Assembly: GCF_947496855.1 (NCBI RefSeq)
Contig: NZ_CANMED010000004.1
Coordinates: forward strand, 186,001 to 250,000
DNA from: an uncultured Aquimarina sp.
GTDB lineage: Bacteria > Bacteroidota > Bacteroidia > Flavobacteriales > Flavobacteriaceae
Length of the DNA stretch: 64,000 nucleotides
Reading direction: 5' to 3'
Of this stretch, positions 51,811 through 61,143 are shown piece by piece; positions within the stretch are counted from its first letter, which is position 1, and each line of letters begins with the position of its first letter. The notes beneath the pieces were generated by a model, which saw only the letters and a program-made list of their open reading frames with translations, had not been told where the DNA came from and did no database searches. The position numbers and the translations under genes are program-made.

Positions 51811-52785
51811 ATGAACCTAATTCGATACCTCCATATTGTTTTTGCTTCTTTAAGCTATGTAGCACAATTGAAAGCGCAACAAACACGACATTATGATAAA
51901 GAAGTTTCTTTAACTACAGATAACGATGCTTTGGTTGCTTGGCAAATTTCTGATCGCTATTACACCTTTGGAGTAGGAATACAATACGACTTCAGAACAG
52001 AGAGACTATTACGACTTGAAAAACTATTTCCTTCTAAAAGTGATTACTTTTTTGGAACCGAATTACGTTTAGAAGGGTATACTCCTTCTAACAAATCAAT
52101 AGTCATAGAATCTGATCAACAGAGTGTTTCTAATTTTGACAGACCTTTTGCAGGTATATTATATGGGACACTTGATGCAACATATGTTTTCGAAAAATCC
52201 TTTTTTGAAGTTGGTCTTTTGGCAGGGGTTATGGGACCTTTATCCCAAGCTGAAGAGCTTCAGGGATGGTTTCACAATAACATAACAGGAGGATCTACTT
52301 TTGATGGGTGGAGATTTCAAATCCCAAATCAATTCATTTTTAACATAAACACTAAAATCGTATATGATTTTACACCTAAAAGCAAATTGTTTGATGTATT
52401 TGGGATGGTAGACACACGATTAGGAAATCTATATATTGACATTAGTCCTGCGGTAGGTTTACGTATTGGTAAATTCGGAGAACTATATAAATCAGCTGCT
52501 TTTGGTAATAGTATTCTATCTGATAAAAAATTTAAGTATTACTTAAAGTCAACGATTGGTGGTACTATAACAGGGTTTGATGCCACAGCACAAGGTAATT
52601 TATTTGATAGGGATTTTGAATTTGCTTTAGATAATATAAGTAATAATCATATAACGCTTACCAATGGAATCTTTCTTTCTTATCATAATATTTCCATTGG
52701 CTTCGATCATTTTTTTACATTCGGAAAAGTAATACCTGATACACAACATTTTTATGCAAGATCGATCGTTAGGTTTCGATTTTGA
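51811..52785 (+). CDS. LpxR-family outer-membrane protein (lipid A deacylase-like)
   Basis: A 324-residue outer-membrane barrel, signal ending AQLKAQ. LpxR features: LTTDNDAL with N38-D39, ISDRYYTFGVGI with T52, and FDRPFAGILYG at 109-118. LpxR removes the 3'-acyloxyacyl group of lipid A in Salmonella. The segment that in most members reads GWxxQxxNE appears here as GWRFQIPNQ (166-174), so the Glu is replaced by Gln (comparison from memory). The C-terminus ends ARSIVRFRF. It lies beside a lipid A-related cluster; activity is uncertain. Confidence 0.82.
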   Translation: MNLIRYLHIVFASLSYVAQLKAQQTRHYDKEVSLTTDNDALVAWQISDRYYTFGVGIQYDFRTERLLRLEKLFPSKSDYFFGTELRLEGYTPSNKSIVIESDQQSVSNFDRPFAGILYGTLDATYVFEKSFFEVGLLAGVMGPLSQAEELQGWFHNNITGGSTFDGWRFQIPNQFIFNINTKIVYDFTPKSKLFDVFGMVDTRLGNLYIDISPAVGLRIGKFGELYKSAAFGNSILSDKKFKYYLKSTIGGTITGFDATAQGNLFDRDFEFALDNISNNHITLTNGIFLSYHNISIGFDHFFTFGKVIPDTQHFYARSIVRFRF

Positions 52786-52809
52786 TCAAGAGTTTTTATT
52801 ACATCTATA

Positions 52810-53451
52810 TCAATTTTGAGACGGTAAAATTACCATATCATTGAGTAAGGACGCTACCATTTCGCTGGTAAAAGTTACTGCTGCATTTTGTGAAGAAGAT
52901 GGGTTAATTAAAGCACTTTGACCTGACCATACCAAAGTATTTTGACCTTCTTGCAATTCTCCTGCAACATCATATAAAACAGCTTCTATTAGATATGATT
53001 TTTCATCTTGATAATATCCTGGGGTAGAAATATAACTATATGTTCTGTAATAATATCTGCCAAAACGTCTATATCCTAATGGGACTGCATACGTCTCGCC
53101 TGGCGTATACCTTTGTGATTCTTTCGTATTGATCAAACTCATCGTGATGACTCCATCAATATCATTATCCTTTAAAATTTTAATAAATTTTGCGTCTTCA
53201 CCTTTTTTAGGAGACATCTTTGGTGGAAAAATAGTGATCCCCGTAATTGCATGAATACCATTGTCTTTTAGTAATTGAACAGCATTATTTTCGAAGGCTT
53301 TACGCGCTGCCAGATCTTCACTGATACCAACAACTGCAATTTTAGTATATGTACGTCCTTTGTAGTCTTTTGATTTCCAGGTAGAGCCCAATTTTGGTGC
53401 GCAGGATGTTACTATTAAAAAGATAGAAGCCGCATAAAGTAAAGTTTTCAT
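52810..53451 (-). CDS. Unknown lipoprotein, paralogue of the protein at 48258
   Basis: A 213-residue lipoprotein, signal ending FLIVTSC. It opens KLGSTWKSKDYKGRTYTKIAVV, has IDGVITMSLINTKES, a Tyr-rich region (RRFGRYYYRTYSYI) and a C-terminal helix (AAVTFTSEMVASLLNDMVI). Order of elements matches the paralogue at 48258. It is the last gene of the long leftward run that starts beyond the right edge of the window, 46 nt after the TRIC channel gene. Confidence 0.8.
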   Translation of the reverse strand: MKTLLYAASIFLIVTSCAPKLGSTWKSKDYKGRTYTKIAVVGISEDLAARKAFENNAVQLLKDNGIHAITGITIFPPKMSPKKGEDAKFIKILKDNDIDGVITMSLINTKESQRYTPGETYAVPLGYRRFGRYYYRTYSYISTPGYYQDEKSYLIEAVLYDVAGELQEGQNTLVWSGQSALINPSSSQNAAVTFTSEMVASLLNDMVILPSQN

Positions 53452-53497
53452 ATGTGTTTATATTAATTATAATGTAAAAGGTTTTTAACTATTTTTT

Positions 53498-54112
53498 TTA
53501 TTTCTTTTTGATGGTAAAAGTTGGTAAAGAAATACTAAATCTTACCGCCAAAACTCGTATAACAACCACTAATGCAATAGTGCTTAGATATGATATATTT
53601 TTATCGAATTTTAAGGAGTAAAGAATGATATAACATACTCCACCAGCAAGGGAAGCTAGTGCATAAATTTCTTTTCTGAAAAGTATTGGAATTTTGTTAC
53701 ACAAAATATCACGGATTACTCCTCCGAAACATCCCGTCATAATTCCAAGTACAACACTTACGGCTGGATCCAAACTTGCAGAAATTCCAATTTGCACACC
53801 GCTAATTGTAAATATGGCTAGGCCAATGGTGTCGAATATAAAGAGTGATTTCGTTAAAAAATAAATCCTATTTCGAAATACTATAGCCAAAATAACAGAA
53901 ATGCTAATAAAGTGTACGATATAGAAATGTCCCATCCACCAAACCGGCGTATTCCCAATAAAGACATCTCTTAGAATACCTCCGCCTAAGGCCGTAACGA
54001 ATGCTACAATAAAGATACCGAAGAGATCCATTTGTCTTTTTATCGCAGCTAATGCACCAGAAATAGCAAAAGCAATCGTACCTAGTATATCAAGAACATC
54101 GAAAAAACTCAT
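53498..54112 (-). CDS. TRIC-type cation channel (UPF0126 family)
   Basis: A 204-residue inner-membrane protein of seven spans with the internal duplication of the family: LGTIAFAISGALAAIKRQMD, TALGGGILRDVFIGNTPVWW in the first half and FTISGVQIG, GIMTGCFGGVIRDILCNKIP in the second. The GGGxxRD and GGxxRD motifs are the TRIC signature of prokaryotic trimeric intracellular cation channels, K+ permeable. It follows the PagL-like gene by 34 nt. Confidence 0.93.
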   Translation of the reverse strand: MSFFDVLDILGTIAFAISGALAAIKRQMDLFGIFIVAFVTALGGGILRDVFIGNTPVWWMGHFYIVHFISISVILAIVFRNRIYFLTKSLFIFDTIGLAIFTISGVQIGISASLDPAVSVVLGIMTGCFGGVIRDILCNKIPILFRKEIYALASLAGGVCYIILYSLKFDKNISYLSTIALVVVIRVLAVRFSISLPTFTIKKK

Positions 54113-54146
54113 CCCTTTTTTTTAGTATACTATTATTACTTACTCC

Positions 54147-55301
54147 TTACCATTTAAAAGGCTTAAAACCAAAACCATATTCTATATAATCTGCAGAACC
54201 TCCATCTAGTGTTTTAAGACCAATTTGTGCAAAGAAAGTTTTAGAAATATTATATCGTAATGCAGGTCGCATAAAATATCCACCTTTTCCTTTATCATCG
54301 GACACATACGTACCGATCTGAAATTTCATAGCTAATTTCCAGAATGAAAAATCATAACCAGCATGAACTCCTATTAATGTTCTTTCAGAAGCTTCAACAT
54401 CTCGAAAACGATTATCGTAAAAGAAATCAACACCACCCGTTAAGGTATGTACTTCATTGAATTGATGTTCATAATCAAGCACTCCAGAAAAAGTTCCGAA
54501 TACTGTATTGGTTCCAATTTCTCTATCGGTTTGTCCGACTCCTCCAGCTACATATAAGCTTATATAATTTCCACCTGTTGTATCTCGAGCAGCGCGTAAA
54601 GGTCTTTTAAATCTGGCTGGCAATACATTATTTGTATATGGATCATTATCTTTCTTAAACTGAGCTGCATTATAATTATAGCGCATCCCTAAATTGATAC
54701 CATACAGATTAAGACCTCTATTAGGTCTAAACGTAGAACCGTTACTAAAATGAGTAAAATCGAATCCATATAACAAATCTAACTCTCTTGTAAACTTATA
54801 GGTGAATCCAAGATCAATATTAAAATACACTGCTGCTCTGGCTCCTATAGAAGTGTTTAACTCATTGGTGTCTTCATCAAAAGGATTCAAATTATACGTA
54901 ATCCCGAGAGAGGGTTCAATACTAAAAACATTTCTCTTATGAGACCCAGATATAGGAAAATTCATAAAACCATAAATAGCATTTGGATTTCCAAAAACAT
55001 TAGCATCACTCAGAAATCCAACATACGCTCCAATACCATAAGATGGATATCCATATCTGCTAGCCCATCCATTTGGATTGGTTGGTTGCCATCCTAATTT
55101 CACGGTTACTCCGCCATAACCATTGTCTAAAATACCACTATTCCCTAAAGCATTATCTGATTTCAGAAAAGCACCAAAATGAGATTTTATCTCTATGAAT
55201 CTGAACCTATTTTGGGAATTATTTTCAAGGTTATCCGAAGAAGATTGTGAATAGCTAAAAAAACATGTTAGTAAAGCAAGTATTAAATAAAGTTTTTTCA
55301 T
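54147..55301 (-). CDS. PagL-like acyloxyacyl hydrolase family outer-membrane protein
   Basis: A 384-residue outer-membrane barrel from the ATG at 55301 (five codons inside the open frame), signal ending FFSYSQ. The PagL-type motif is FTHFSNGSTFRPNRGLN; in frame numbering from the longer ORF, His 189 and Ser 191 match the PagL catalytic pair, but the Glu expected 12 residues later is Asn. PagL removes the 3-O acyl chain of lipid A. At over 380 residues it is much longer than PagL (about 170), with a second barrel-like half. Activity is uncertain. Follows gltS in the run. Confidence 0.8.
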   Translation of the reverse strand: MKKLYLILALLTCFFSYSQSSSDNLENNSQNRFRFIEIKSHFGAFLKSDNALGNSGILDNGYGGVTVKLGWQPTNPNGWASRYGYPSYGIGAYVGFLSDANVFGNPNAIYGFMNFPISGSHKRNVFSIEPSLGITYNLNPFDEDTNELNTSIGARAAVYFNIDLGFTYKFTRELDLLYGFDFTHFSNGSTFRPNRGLNLYGINLGMRYNYNAAQFKKDNDPYTNNVLPARFKRPLRAARDTTGGNYISLYVAGGVGQTDREIGTNTVFGTFSGVLDYEHQFNEVHTLTGGVDFFYDNRFRDVEASERTLIGVHAGYDFSFWKLAMKFQIGTYVSDDKGKGGYFMRPALRYNISKTFFAQIGLKTLDGGSADYIEYGFGFKPFKW

Positions 55302-55330
55302 AACTGATATCATCATAAATAAAGTAATAA

Positions 55331-56533
55331 CTACCCAAAAACACCTAATAAAAGTTTAATAATCAAAGCATTAGATAGGTCAATAAAAAAAGCACCAACC
55401 AGAGGAACAACAATGAATGCCTTAGGCGATCCCCCAAACTTTTTAGTTACTGCAGTCATATTGGCAATTGCCGTAGGTGTTGCGCCCAAAGCTAATCCAG
55501 CATATCCTGCACTCATCACGGCAGCATCATAATCTTTACCCATAATTCTAAAAACAACTACAATTACGAAAACAGAAATCACTAACACCTGTACAATTAC
55601 AATTAGGAATAGTGGTCCAGCCAAATCAGTCAGTGTCCACAATTGAAGACTCATTAATGACATGGCTAAAAAAAGCCCCAATGATAAATCCGAGGCCATG
55701 GCCAGAGGTTTTGATTTTTCAGGTTCCCAATGAAAATTTTTAGAAAATACCGGAATTAGGTTGGTAATGATAATGCCTGCAAACAATGCTGTGACAAAAG
55801 ACGGGAGTGAGAGCCCTATCCATACGAGCAATTCATTAATTCCTATACCCAACCCTGCTGTTGAGAAAATGAAATAAATCATTTGCAAAACGTTATTATA
55901 ATTCATTTCTACAGTATCCCCTTTACCATGGCGTACTCCTACCGTAACGGGTTTGCTATCTTTTGGTTTTAGATTGTGTTTTTTTATTAGAAATTTTGCA
56001 ATGGGACCTCCTATAAAGCCTCCAAGTACTAAGCCAATAGTTGCGCAAGCAATACCCATTTCCATGGCATTTTCAATACCGAAATCGTTTTGAAAAGTAG
56101 GAACCCAGGCAATAGTAGTACCATGTCCGCCACTGAAAGAAACAGAGCCGCCTAAAATCCCTGTCACACTTGACATACCAGTAATATAAGCAATACCAAT
56201 ACCATTAAGGTTTTGGATAAAAAGATATCCTACCGCTACTACTAAAAGTAGGGCTAACGATTTACCTCCTTTTAATAGTGTTTTTAATCTTGAAGAAAGC
56301 CCTATTGTTATGAAAAAGATGATGAGAAGTGCATCCCTTAATTCAAGAGCAAAGTTTACCTCTATACCCGTAATAGTATAAAGAATACCGAAAAATATAG
56401 AGAAAATCACTCCGCCCGTCACAGGTTCAGGAATGTTATATGCTCTAAAAAAGGATATTTTCTTGTTAATATACTTGCCCAGAAACAGGACTAGACAGGC
56501 TATAACAATAGTGTCCCTAGGACCTATTTCCAT
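55331..56533 (-). CDS. gltS: Sodium/glutamate symporter
   Basis: A 400-residue inner-membrane transporter of about ten spans of the GltS family. Visible are PEPVTGGVIFSIFFGILY at the start, the pore motifs GGSVSFSGGHGTTIAW and YAGLALGATPTAIANM, and the basic central loop before residue 210. GltS imports glutamate with sodium. It lies between the porin and PagL-like genes; import of glutamate fits the amino-acid theme of the run. Confidence 0.93.
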   Translation of the reverse strand: MEIGPRDTIVIACLVLFLGKYINKKISFFRAYNIPEPVTGGVIFSIFFGILYTITGIEVNFALELRDALLIIFFITIGLSSRLKTLLKGGKSLALLLVVAVGYLFIQNLNGIGIAYITGMSSVTGILGGSVSFSGGHGTTIAWVPTFQNDFGIENAMEMGIACATIGLVLGGFIGGPIAKFLIKKHNLKPKDSKPVTVGVRHGKGDTVEMNYNNVLQMIYFIFSTAGLGIGINELLVWIGLSLPSFVTALFAGIIITNLIPVFSKNFHWEPEKSKPLAMASDLSLGLFLAMSLMSLQLWTLTDLAGPLFLIVIVQVLVISVFVIVVVFRIMGKDYDAAVMSAGYAGLALGATPTAIANMTAVTKKFGGSPKAFIVVPLVGAFFIDLSNALIIKLLLGVFG

Positions 56534-56594
56534 AATCTATTTGGAGTTTATAATTTTATCCATAATCATCAGTTTGTTTACCGTTTTTTCTTAT

Positions 56595-57752
56595 TCAAAA
56601 CCCAAATCGAATCCCTACACCAAAAATACTTTGACTACGTCTATCACCAATACCATCTTCACTGTAATCTATACTTGCAGCAGCAAAAATATGACTGGAT
56701 TTTTTAAAGTTATAGCCTACTTCGGTAATTCCGAATTTGGTGTCAAAATCACCTAGATTTTGGTCATCATCTGGTTTTAAATAATTGAAACCTGCAGCAA
56801 CATGCCATCGTTTATTCGTTGAGAATTTATAACGAGCATAGAACTCAACACCTTTAGCATCATAAAAAATATCTCCTAACCGTTGATGCTGTTTTAAAAT
56901 AGCATACGAAGCTGCTACTGTAAATCTATCTATTTCATAGGATACGGAAGCTACAAAAGCCTCATCTCCATCCTTAGCTTGATTTGGTAATGGATCTTCA
57001 ACTCCATCATTCACTTTATTATAACCGACTCCTATACCAAGTCCTCCTATTTTATAATTAGCTCCAAATCCATAGGTATCAATACTTTCACTATTCTCTG
57101 AGATATTTCTTGCTTCTGCTTGAGCTCCCAGGCTCAATCCATTCTTTTGGTATTTTAGAACAAAAACCTGATTGGCACGACCTGTCCCAGAAACTCCACC
57201 ATCAGAGATGTTCCATACACCAATAGCAGCACCTCCAAAGGCTAAGAAGCGATCTATTTCAATAGCTCCCATTGTATAATACACTGAGTTTTGTTTCCCG
57301 AATGTAAATTCAAAATCTTGATAAGAAACTCCAACAAATCCTAATCGAGTAAATACTGCATCACCAACTTGTGCAATCCCTGCTCCAGGATCTACCGCAA
57401 ACTCTACCGTATCATCTCTAGAAACAAGGTTTAGACCAAACTCAACTCCGCCAATAATATTAAAATTTTCAGCTTCGTTATTAGACAAAGCGTGTTTAAA
57501 ATTTAATCCTATACGTGGTGCATTATTGGAGATTCCTATTTCACCTTCTTCTGCAAAACCGGCTCCAATTCGTATACTCCCATAAGGTGTAACCCGAGAG
57601 GTAATTTCATCTATCCAATTTGAATCTTTTTTTTCGTTTTCTGAAGTCCTTGTTTCTTCAGCATTAGTGGCTTGTGCATATATTCCATTCATCAGGAGTA
57701 GAGTCATAACAATCACTATAACATTTATTAATGGAAAATTGACATTTTTCAT
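56595..57752 (-). CDS. Outer-membrane porin (16-strand type)
   Basis: A 385-residue outer-membrane protein starting at the ATG at 57752 (seven codons inside the frame), signal ending MNGIYAQ. Alternating strands with the pattern of general porins are visible: YGSIRIGAGFAEEG, FNIIGGVEFGLNLVSR, FEFTFGKQNSVYYTMG, LKYQKNGLSLGAQAE, AASYAILKQHQRLGD, and the C-terminus GVGIRFGF ends in Phe. The FGKQNSVYY loop resembles L3 of proteobacterial porins. As a member of the run it may admit dicarboxylates or amino acids; that is inference. Confidence 0.85.
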   Translation of the reverse strand: MKNVNFPLINVIVIVMTLLLMNGIYAQATNAEETRTSENEKKDSNWIDEITSRVTPYGSIRIGAGFAEEGEIGISNNAPRIGLNFKHALSNNEAENFNIIGGVEFGLNLVSRDDTVEFAVDPGAGIAQVGDAVFTRLGFVGVSYQDFEFTFGKQNSVYYTMGAIEIDRFLAFGGAAIGVWNISDGGVSGTGRANQVFVLKYQKNGLSLGAQAEARNISENSESIDTYGFGANYKIGGLGIGVGYNKVNDGVEDPLPNQAKDGDEAFVASVSYEIDRFTVAASYAILKQHQRLGDIFYDAKGVEFYARYKFSTNKRWHVAAGFNYLKPDDDQNLGDFDTKFGITEVGYNFKKSSHIFAAASIDYSEDGIGDRRSQSIFGVGIRFGF

Positions 57753-57787
57753 ACACTTAAATAATTTAGTCATTCAAAAAACTTATG

Positions 57788-58531
57788 TTAGCCTAATAAT
57801 TTAGCTTTAGCATTACGAGCATTCATTTCTGCGATATTCAGTATCGAAATCCCTTCTGGGCATTCTACTTCGCAAGCACCTGTAAAAGTGCAACTACCAA
57901 ATCCTTCTATTTCCATTTGATACGTCATTTCTTGTACCCGTTTGTGTTCTTCCGCTTTTCCTTGTGGTAACCTATTGAGGTGATTAATTTTTGCAGCAGT
58001 AAATAATGCAGCTGAAGAATTTTTACAAGTCGCAACACAAGCTCCACATCCAATACAAGCGGCAGCATCCATAGCATTATCGGATATTTCTTTGGGAATA
58101 GGAATGGCATTGGCTTCTGGTGCTGTTCCTGTTTTTGCGGTTATATACGCTCCCTGTTCAATGATTCTATCAAAAGCAGAACGATCTACAATCAGATCTT
58201 TAATCACCGAAAAAGAGGCAGCTCTCCAAGGTTCTACGACAATGGTATCTCCATCTTTAAAGCTACGCATATGTAATTGACAGGTAGTCATATTATCGTG
58301 TGGTCCGTGTGCACGACCATTGATAAAAACACCACATTGCCCACAAATCCCTTCACGACAATCATATTCGTAAGCAATTACTTTTTCGTTTTTAAGGACC
58401 AATAATTCATTTAAATGATCTAGTGCTTCCAGAAAAGACATATCTTCCGTCAATCCATCCACTTCATAGTCTCTAATCGCTCCTTTATCCTCAGGTCCTT
58501 CCTGTCTCCATATTTTGAATGTTACTTTCAT
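57788..58531 (-). CDS. sdhB: Succinate dehydrogenase/fumarate reductase iron-sulfur subunit
   Basis: A 247-residue subunit carrying three clusters: [2Fe-2S] in CREGICGQCGVFINGRAHGP, [4Fe-4S] in CIGCGACVATCKNS and [3Fe-4S] in CTFTGACEVECPEGI. Part of the SdhCAB complex of the type B membrane family found in Bacteroidota, which can run as succinate dehydrogenase or fumarate reductase. It follows sdhA by 6 nt. Confidence 0.96.
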   Translation of the reverse strand: MKVTFKIWRQEGPEDKGAIRDYEVDGLTEDMSFLEALDHLNELLVLKNEKVIAYEYDCREGICGQCGVFINGRAHGPHDNMTTCQLHMRSFKDGDTIVVEPWRAASFSVIKDLIVDRSAFDRIIEQGAYITAKTGTAPEANAIPIPKEISDNAMDAAACIGCGACVATCKNSSAALFTAAKINHLNRLPQGKAEEHKRVQEMTYQMEIEGFGSCTFTGACEVECPEGISILNIAEMNARNAKAKLLG

Positions 58532-58537
58532 AATATA

Positions 58538-60448
58538 TCATTTATAACTTCTCACCGAAGGTTTTACAAATTCAAATTCTAGTTCTTCCTTGTGCAACTT
58601 AAAATCTCCATCATCATACTCCCAGGCAGATACATAAGAATAGTCTTCATCTACTCTCACTGCTTCACCATCTTCTGTCTGGAATTCTTCTCTAAAATGT
58701 GCTCCACAGGATTCGTCACGTTCTAATGCATCTGTACACATTAAAATTCCTAATTCAATAAAGTCAGCTAATCGCAAGGCTTTTTCTAGTTCTGTATTCA
58801 GTTCATTACTACTACCGGTAATTTTTACATCTTTCCAGAATTCATCACGTATTGTTTTTATTTGTGCTATAGCATTTTCCAATCCTTTTTTATTGCGGCT
58901 CATAGCGCATTCTTGCCACATCACTTTTCCTAATTCTCTATGGAAATGATCTACGGTTTTCGTACCATTGATATTCAAAATTCTATTTATATCAGCTTTT
59001 ACCGCTTTCTCGGCTTTTTCAAATTCAGGATGATCTGTAGTTGGATGATCTTCTTTTAAAGCACTTGCCAAGTAATTATTTATCGTATTCGGAAGCACAA
59101 AATAGCCATCAATACTTGCTTGAAGTAATGAATTTGCTCCCAGTCTATTAGCTCCATGATCAGAGAAATTACATTCGCCTATCGCATACAATCCGGGTAT
59201 CGTAGTCATTAATTCATAATCTACCCATAATCCTCCCATAGAGAAGTGCGCCGCAGGTGATATTTGCATAGGTTCTCTATAGGCATCAATCCCTGTGATT
59301 TTTTTATACATCGTAAAGAGGTTTCCATAGCGATCTTTAATCGTCTGGATTCCGAATTTTTCGATGGCATGTCTAAAATCAAGGTAAACGGCATTCTTTA
59401 ATCTCCCCACGCCATATCCTGTATCTATTCGCTCTTTTGCGGCTCTCGAGGCTATATCACGAGGTGCTAAATTTCCAAAGCTTGGATATCTTCGTTCTAA
59501 ATAATAATCTCGTTCATCCTCCGGTATATCGTTTGCTTTTCTTGCATCCTGTTGTTGTTTAGGCACCCAAATACGTCCATCATTACGAAGCGATTCTGAC
59601 ATCAAGGTAAGTTTAGATTGCGCTTCGCTAGATTGTGGCAATGCTGTTGGGTGAATTTGTGTAAAACTGGGAGCTGCAAATAAGGCTCCTTTTTTATGAG
59701 CTTTCCATAAGGCACTACCATTACATCCAATAGCCAATGTAGATAATCTGAAAACACGAGAATACCCACCAGTTGCGAGTACTATAGCATCCGCAGCGTA
59801 ACGCTTAAGTTCGCCTGTTACCAAATCACGAACGATGATTCCTTTTGCTTTTCCGTCAATAACTACCAAATCCAACATCTCACTACGGGGGAACATCTTT
59901 ACTTTCTTAGCACGTACCATTTTATACAACTGAGAATATGCAGCCATTAATAATTGTTGCCCTGTTTGCCCTCTGGCATAAAAAGTACGCTGTACCTGTA
60001 CTCCCCCAAAACTACGATTGACTAATACGCCTCCGTATTCTCTGGCAAAGGGAACTCCTTGTTGTACGTAATGATCAATAAGCGGAGCAGAAAGTTCGGC
60101 TAATCTATAGGTATTCGCTTCGCGAGATCTAAAATCTCCACCTTTCAAGGTATCATAAAACATTCTCCAAACACTATCTCCATCATGCTGATAATTCTTA
60201 GCCGCATTGATGCCTCCTTGTGCTGCTACAGAGTGTGCCCTTCTGGCAGAATCCTGGTAACAGAAGCATTGTACATCGTATCCCAATTCTGCAAGTGTAG
60301 CAGCTGCTCCTGCACCCGAAAGTCCTGAACCAACTACAATAACATTTAACTTCTTTTTATTGGCTGGATTGATCAATTGTGATGTAACCTGATAGTTACG
60401 CCACTTATCTTCTAGTTTTCCTTCTGGAATTTTTGAATCTAATTTCAT
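58538..60448 (-). CDS. sdhA: Succinate dehydrogenase/fumarate reductase flavoprotein subunit
   Basis: A 636-residue flavoprotein. The FAD-binding start [19 protein letters not shown], the covalent-FAD region [21 protein letters not shown], the substrate-site segments ([21 protein letters not shown]) and [14 protein letters not shown] are intact. Long form of the type B enzymes (Wolinella, Bacteroides). Start ATG at 60448. Direction of catalysis cannot be read from sequence; the neighbours aspA and dcu favour a fumarate-reducing role, as inference. Confidence 0.97.
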   Translation of the reverse strand: MKLDSKIPEGKLEDKWRNYQVTSQLINPANKKKLNVIVVGSGLSGAGAAATLAELGYDVQCFCYQDSARRAHSVAAQGGINAAKNYQHDGDSVWRMFYDTLKGGDFRSREANTYRLAELSAPLIDHYVQQGVPFAREYGGVLVNRSFGGVQVQRTFYARGQTGQQLLMAAYSQLYKMVRAKKVKMFPRSEMLDLVVIDGKAKGIIVRDLVTGELKRYAADAIVLATGGYSRVFRLSTLAIGCNGSALWKAHKKGALFAAPSFTQIHPTALPQSSEAQSKLTLMSESLRNDGRIWVPKQQQDARKANDIPEDERDYYLERRYPSFGNLAPRDIASRAAKERIDTGYGVGRLKNAVYLDFRHAIEKFGIQTIKDRYGNLFTMYKKITGIDAYREPMQISPAAHFSMGGLWVDYELMTTIPGLYAIGECNFSDHGANRLGANSLLQASIDGYFVLPNTINNYLASALKEDHPTTDHPEFEKAEKAVKADINRILNINGTKTVDHFHRELGKVMWQECAMSRNKKGLENAIAQIKTIRDEFWKDVKITGSSNELNTELEKALRLADFIELGILMCTDALERDESCGAHFREEFQTEDGEAVRVDEDYSYVSAWEYDDGDFKLHKEELEFEFVKPSVRSYK

Positions 60449-60457
60449 CTGTATATT

Positions 60458-61126
60458 CTATTTGAGGTAAACAATGAATGGAATAATCCCGAAACCAATA
60501 CCCATAATAAGAGCATAAACCAAAGAGACCTTTGCTATAATCTTTAATCCTTTTTTATGATAAAAGCCTAAGGTTTTGAAACCACTTTTAAAACCGTGAT
60601 ACAAGTGAAATGCCAGCGGTACGGATATAATAGTATAAAAGATAACATAATAAATGTTGTGAAAAAGACTATACGTTACTTCATATACATCTTTATTCCC
60701 ATCTACATCTAATGCTACCGCATCACCAAATCCTAATTTGATACGCGCCCAAAAATTCACTAAATGTATAACGATAAAGATCAAAATAAGCGTTCCTAAA
60801 ATCCCCATATTTCGAGAAGACCAGCTGCTATTTTCGTTAGCGTGATTCATAACATATTTTTGTGGCTTCGCTTTTCTATTTCTGATAGTAATCAGTAATG
60901 CATACACCACATGAAGAATAATAGATAGATATAACAAATACGCTACAATCTTTATCAATGGACTTTCCCTTAAAGTAGTCGAATACGAATTATACATTCC
61001 TCTAGCAATGTCTTCGGGTAATAACAGAATGCAGTTTGCAGAAAGATGTACTACCAGGAAAACACATAAGAACAGCCCTGTTCCTGCAACAAGTGTTTTC
61101 CTAAAAAATAATGGATTAAGTGCCAT
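60458..61126 (-). CDS. sdhC: Succinate dehydrogenase/fumarate reductase cytochrome b subunit
   Basis: A 222-residue integral membrane protein with five transmembrane segments, the size and topology of the type B diheme subunit. Candidate heme ligands are the His residues in VVHLSANCILL, IILHVVYALL, VIHLVNFWARI and LAFHLYHGFKSGF. It anchors SdhAB and exchanges electrons with menaquinone in the family. It lies 9 nt upstream of sdhA. Confidence 0.92.
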   Translation of the reverse strand: MALNPLFFRKTLVAGTGLFLCVFLVVHLSANCILLLPEDIARGMYNSYSTTLRESPLIKIVAYLLYLSIILHVVYALLITIRNRKAKPQKYVMNHANENSSWSSRNMGILGTLILIFIVIHLVNFWARIKLGFGDAVALDVDGNKDVYEVTYSLFHNIYYVIFYTIISVPLAFHLYHGFKSGFKTLGFYHKKGLKIIAKVSLVYALIMGIGFGIIPFIVYLK

Positions 61127-61143
61127 AATCTATTTCTGTTAAA

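Noticed and set aside
41573..53451. Possible genomic island inserted at tRNA-Arg
   Set aside because: No integrase, no direct repeat of the tRNA 3' end, no change in base composition visible by eye.
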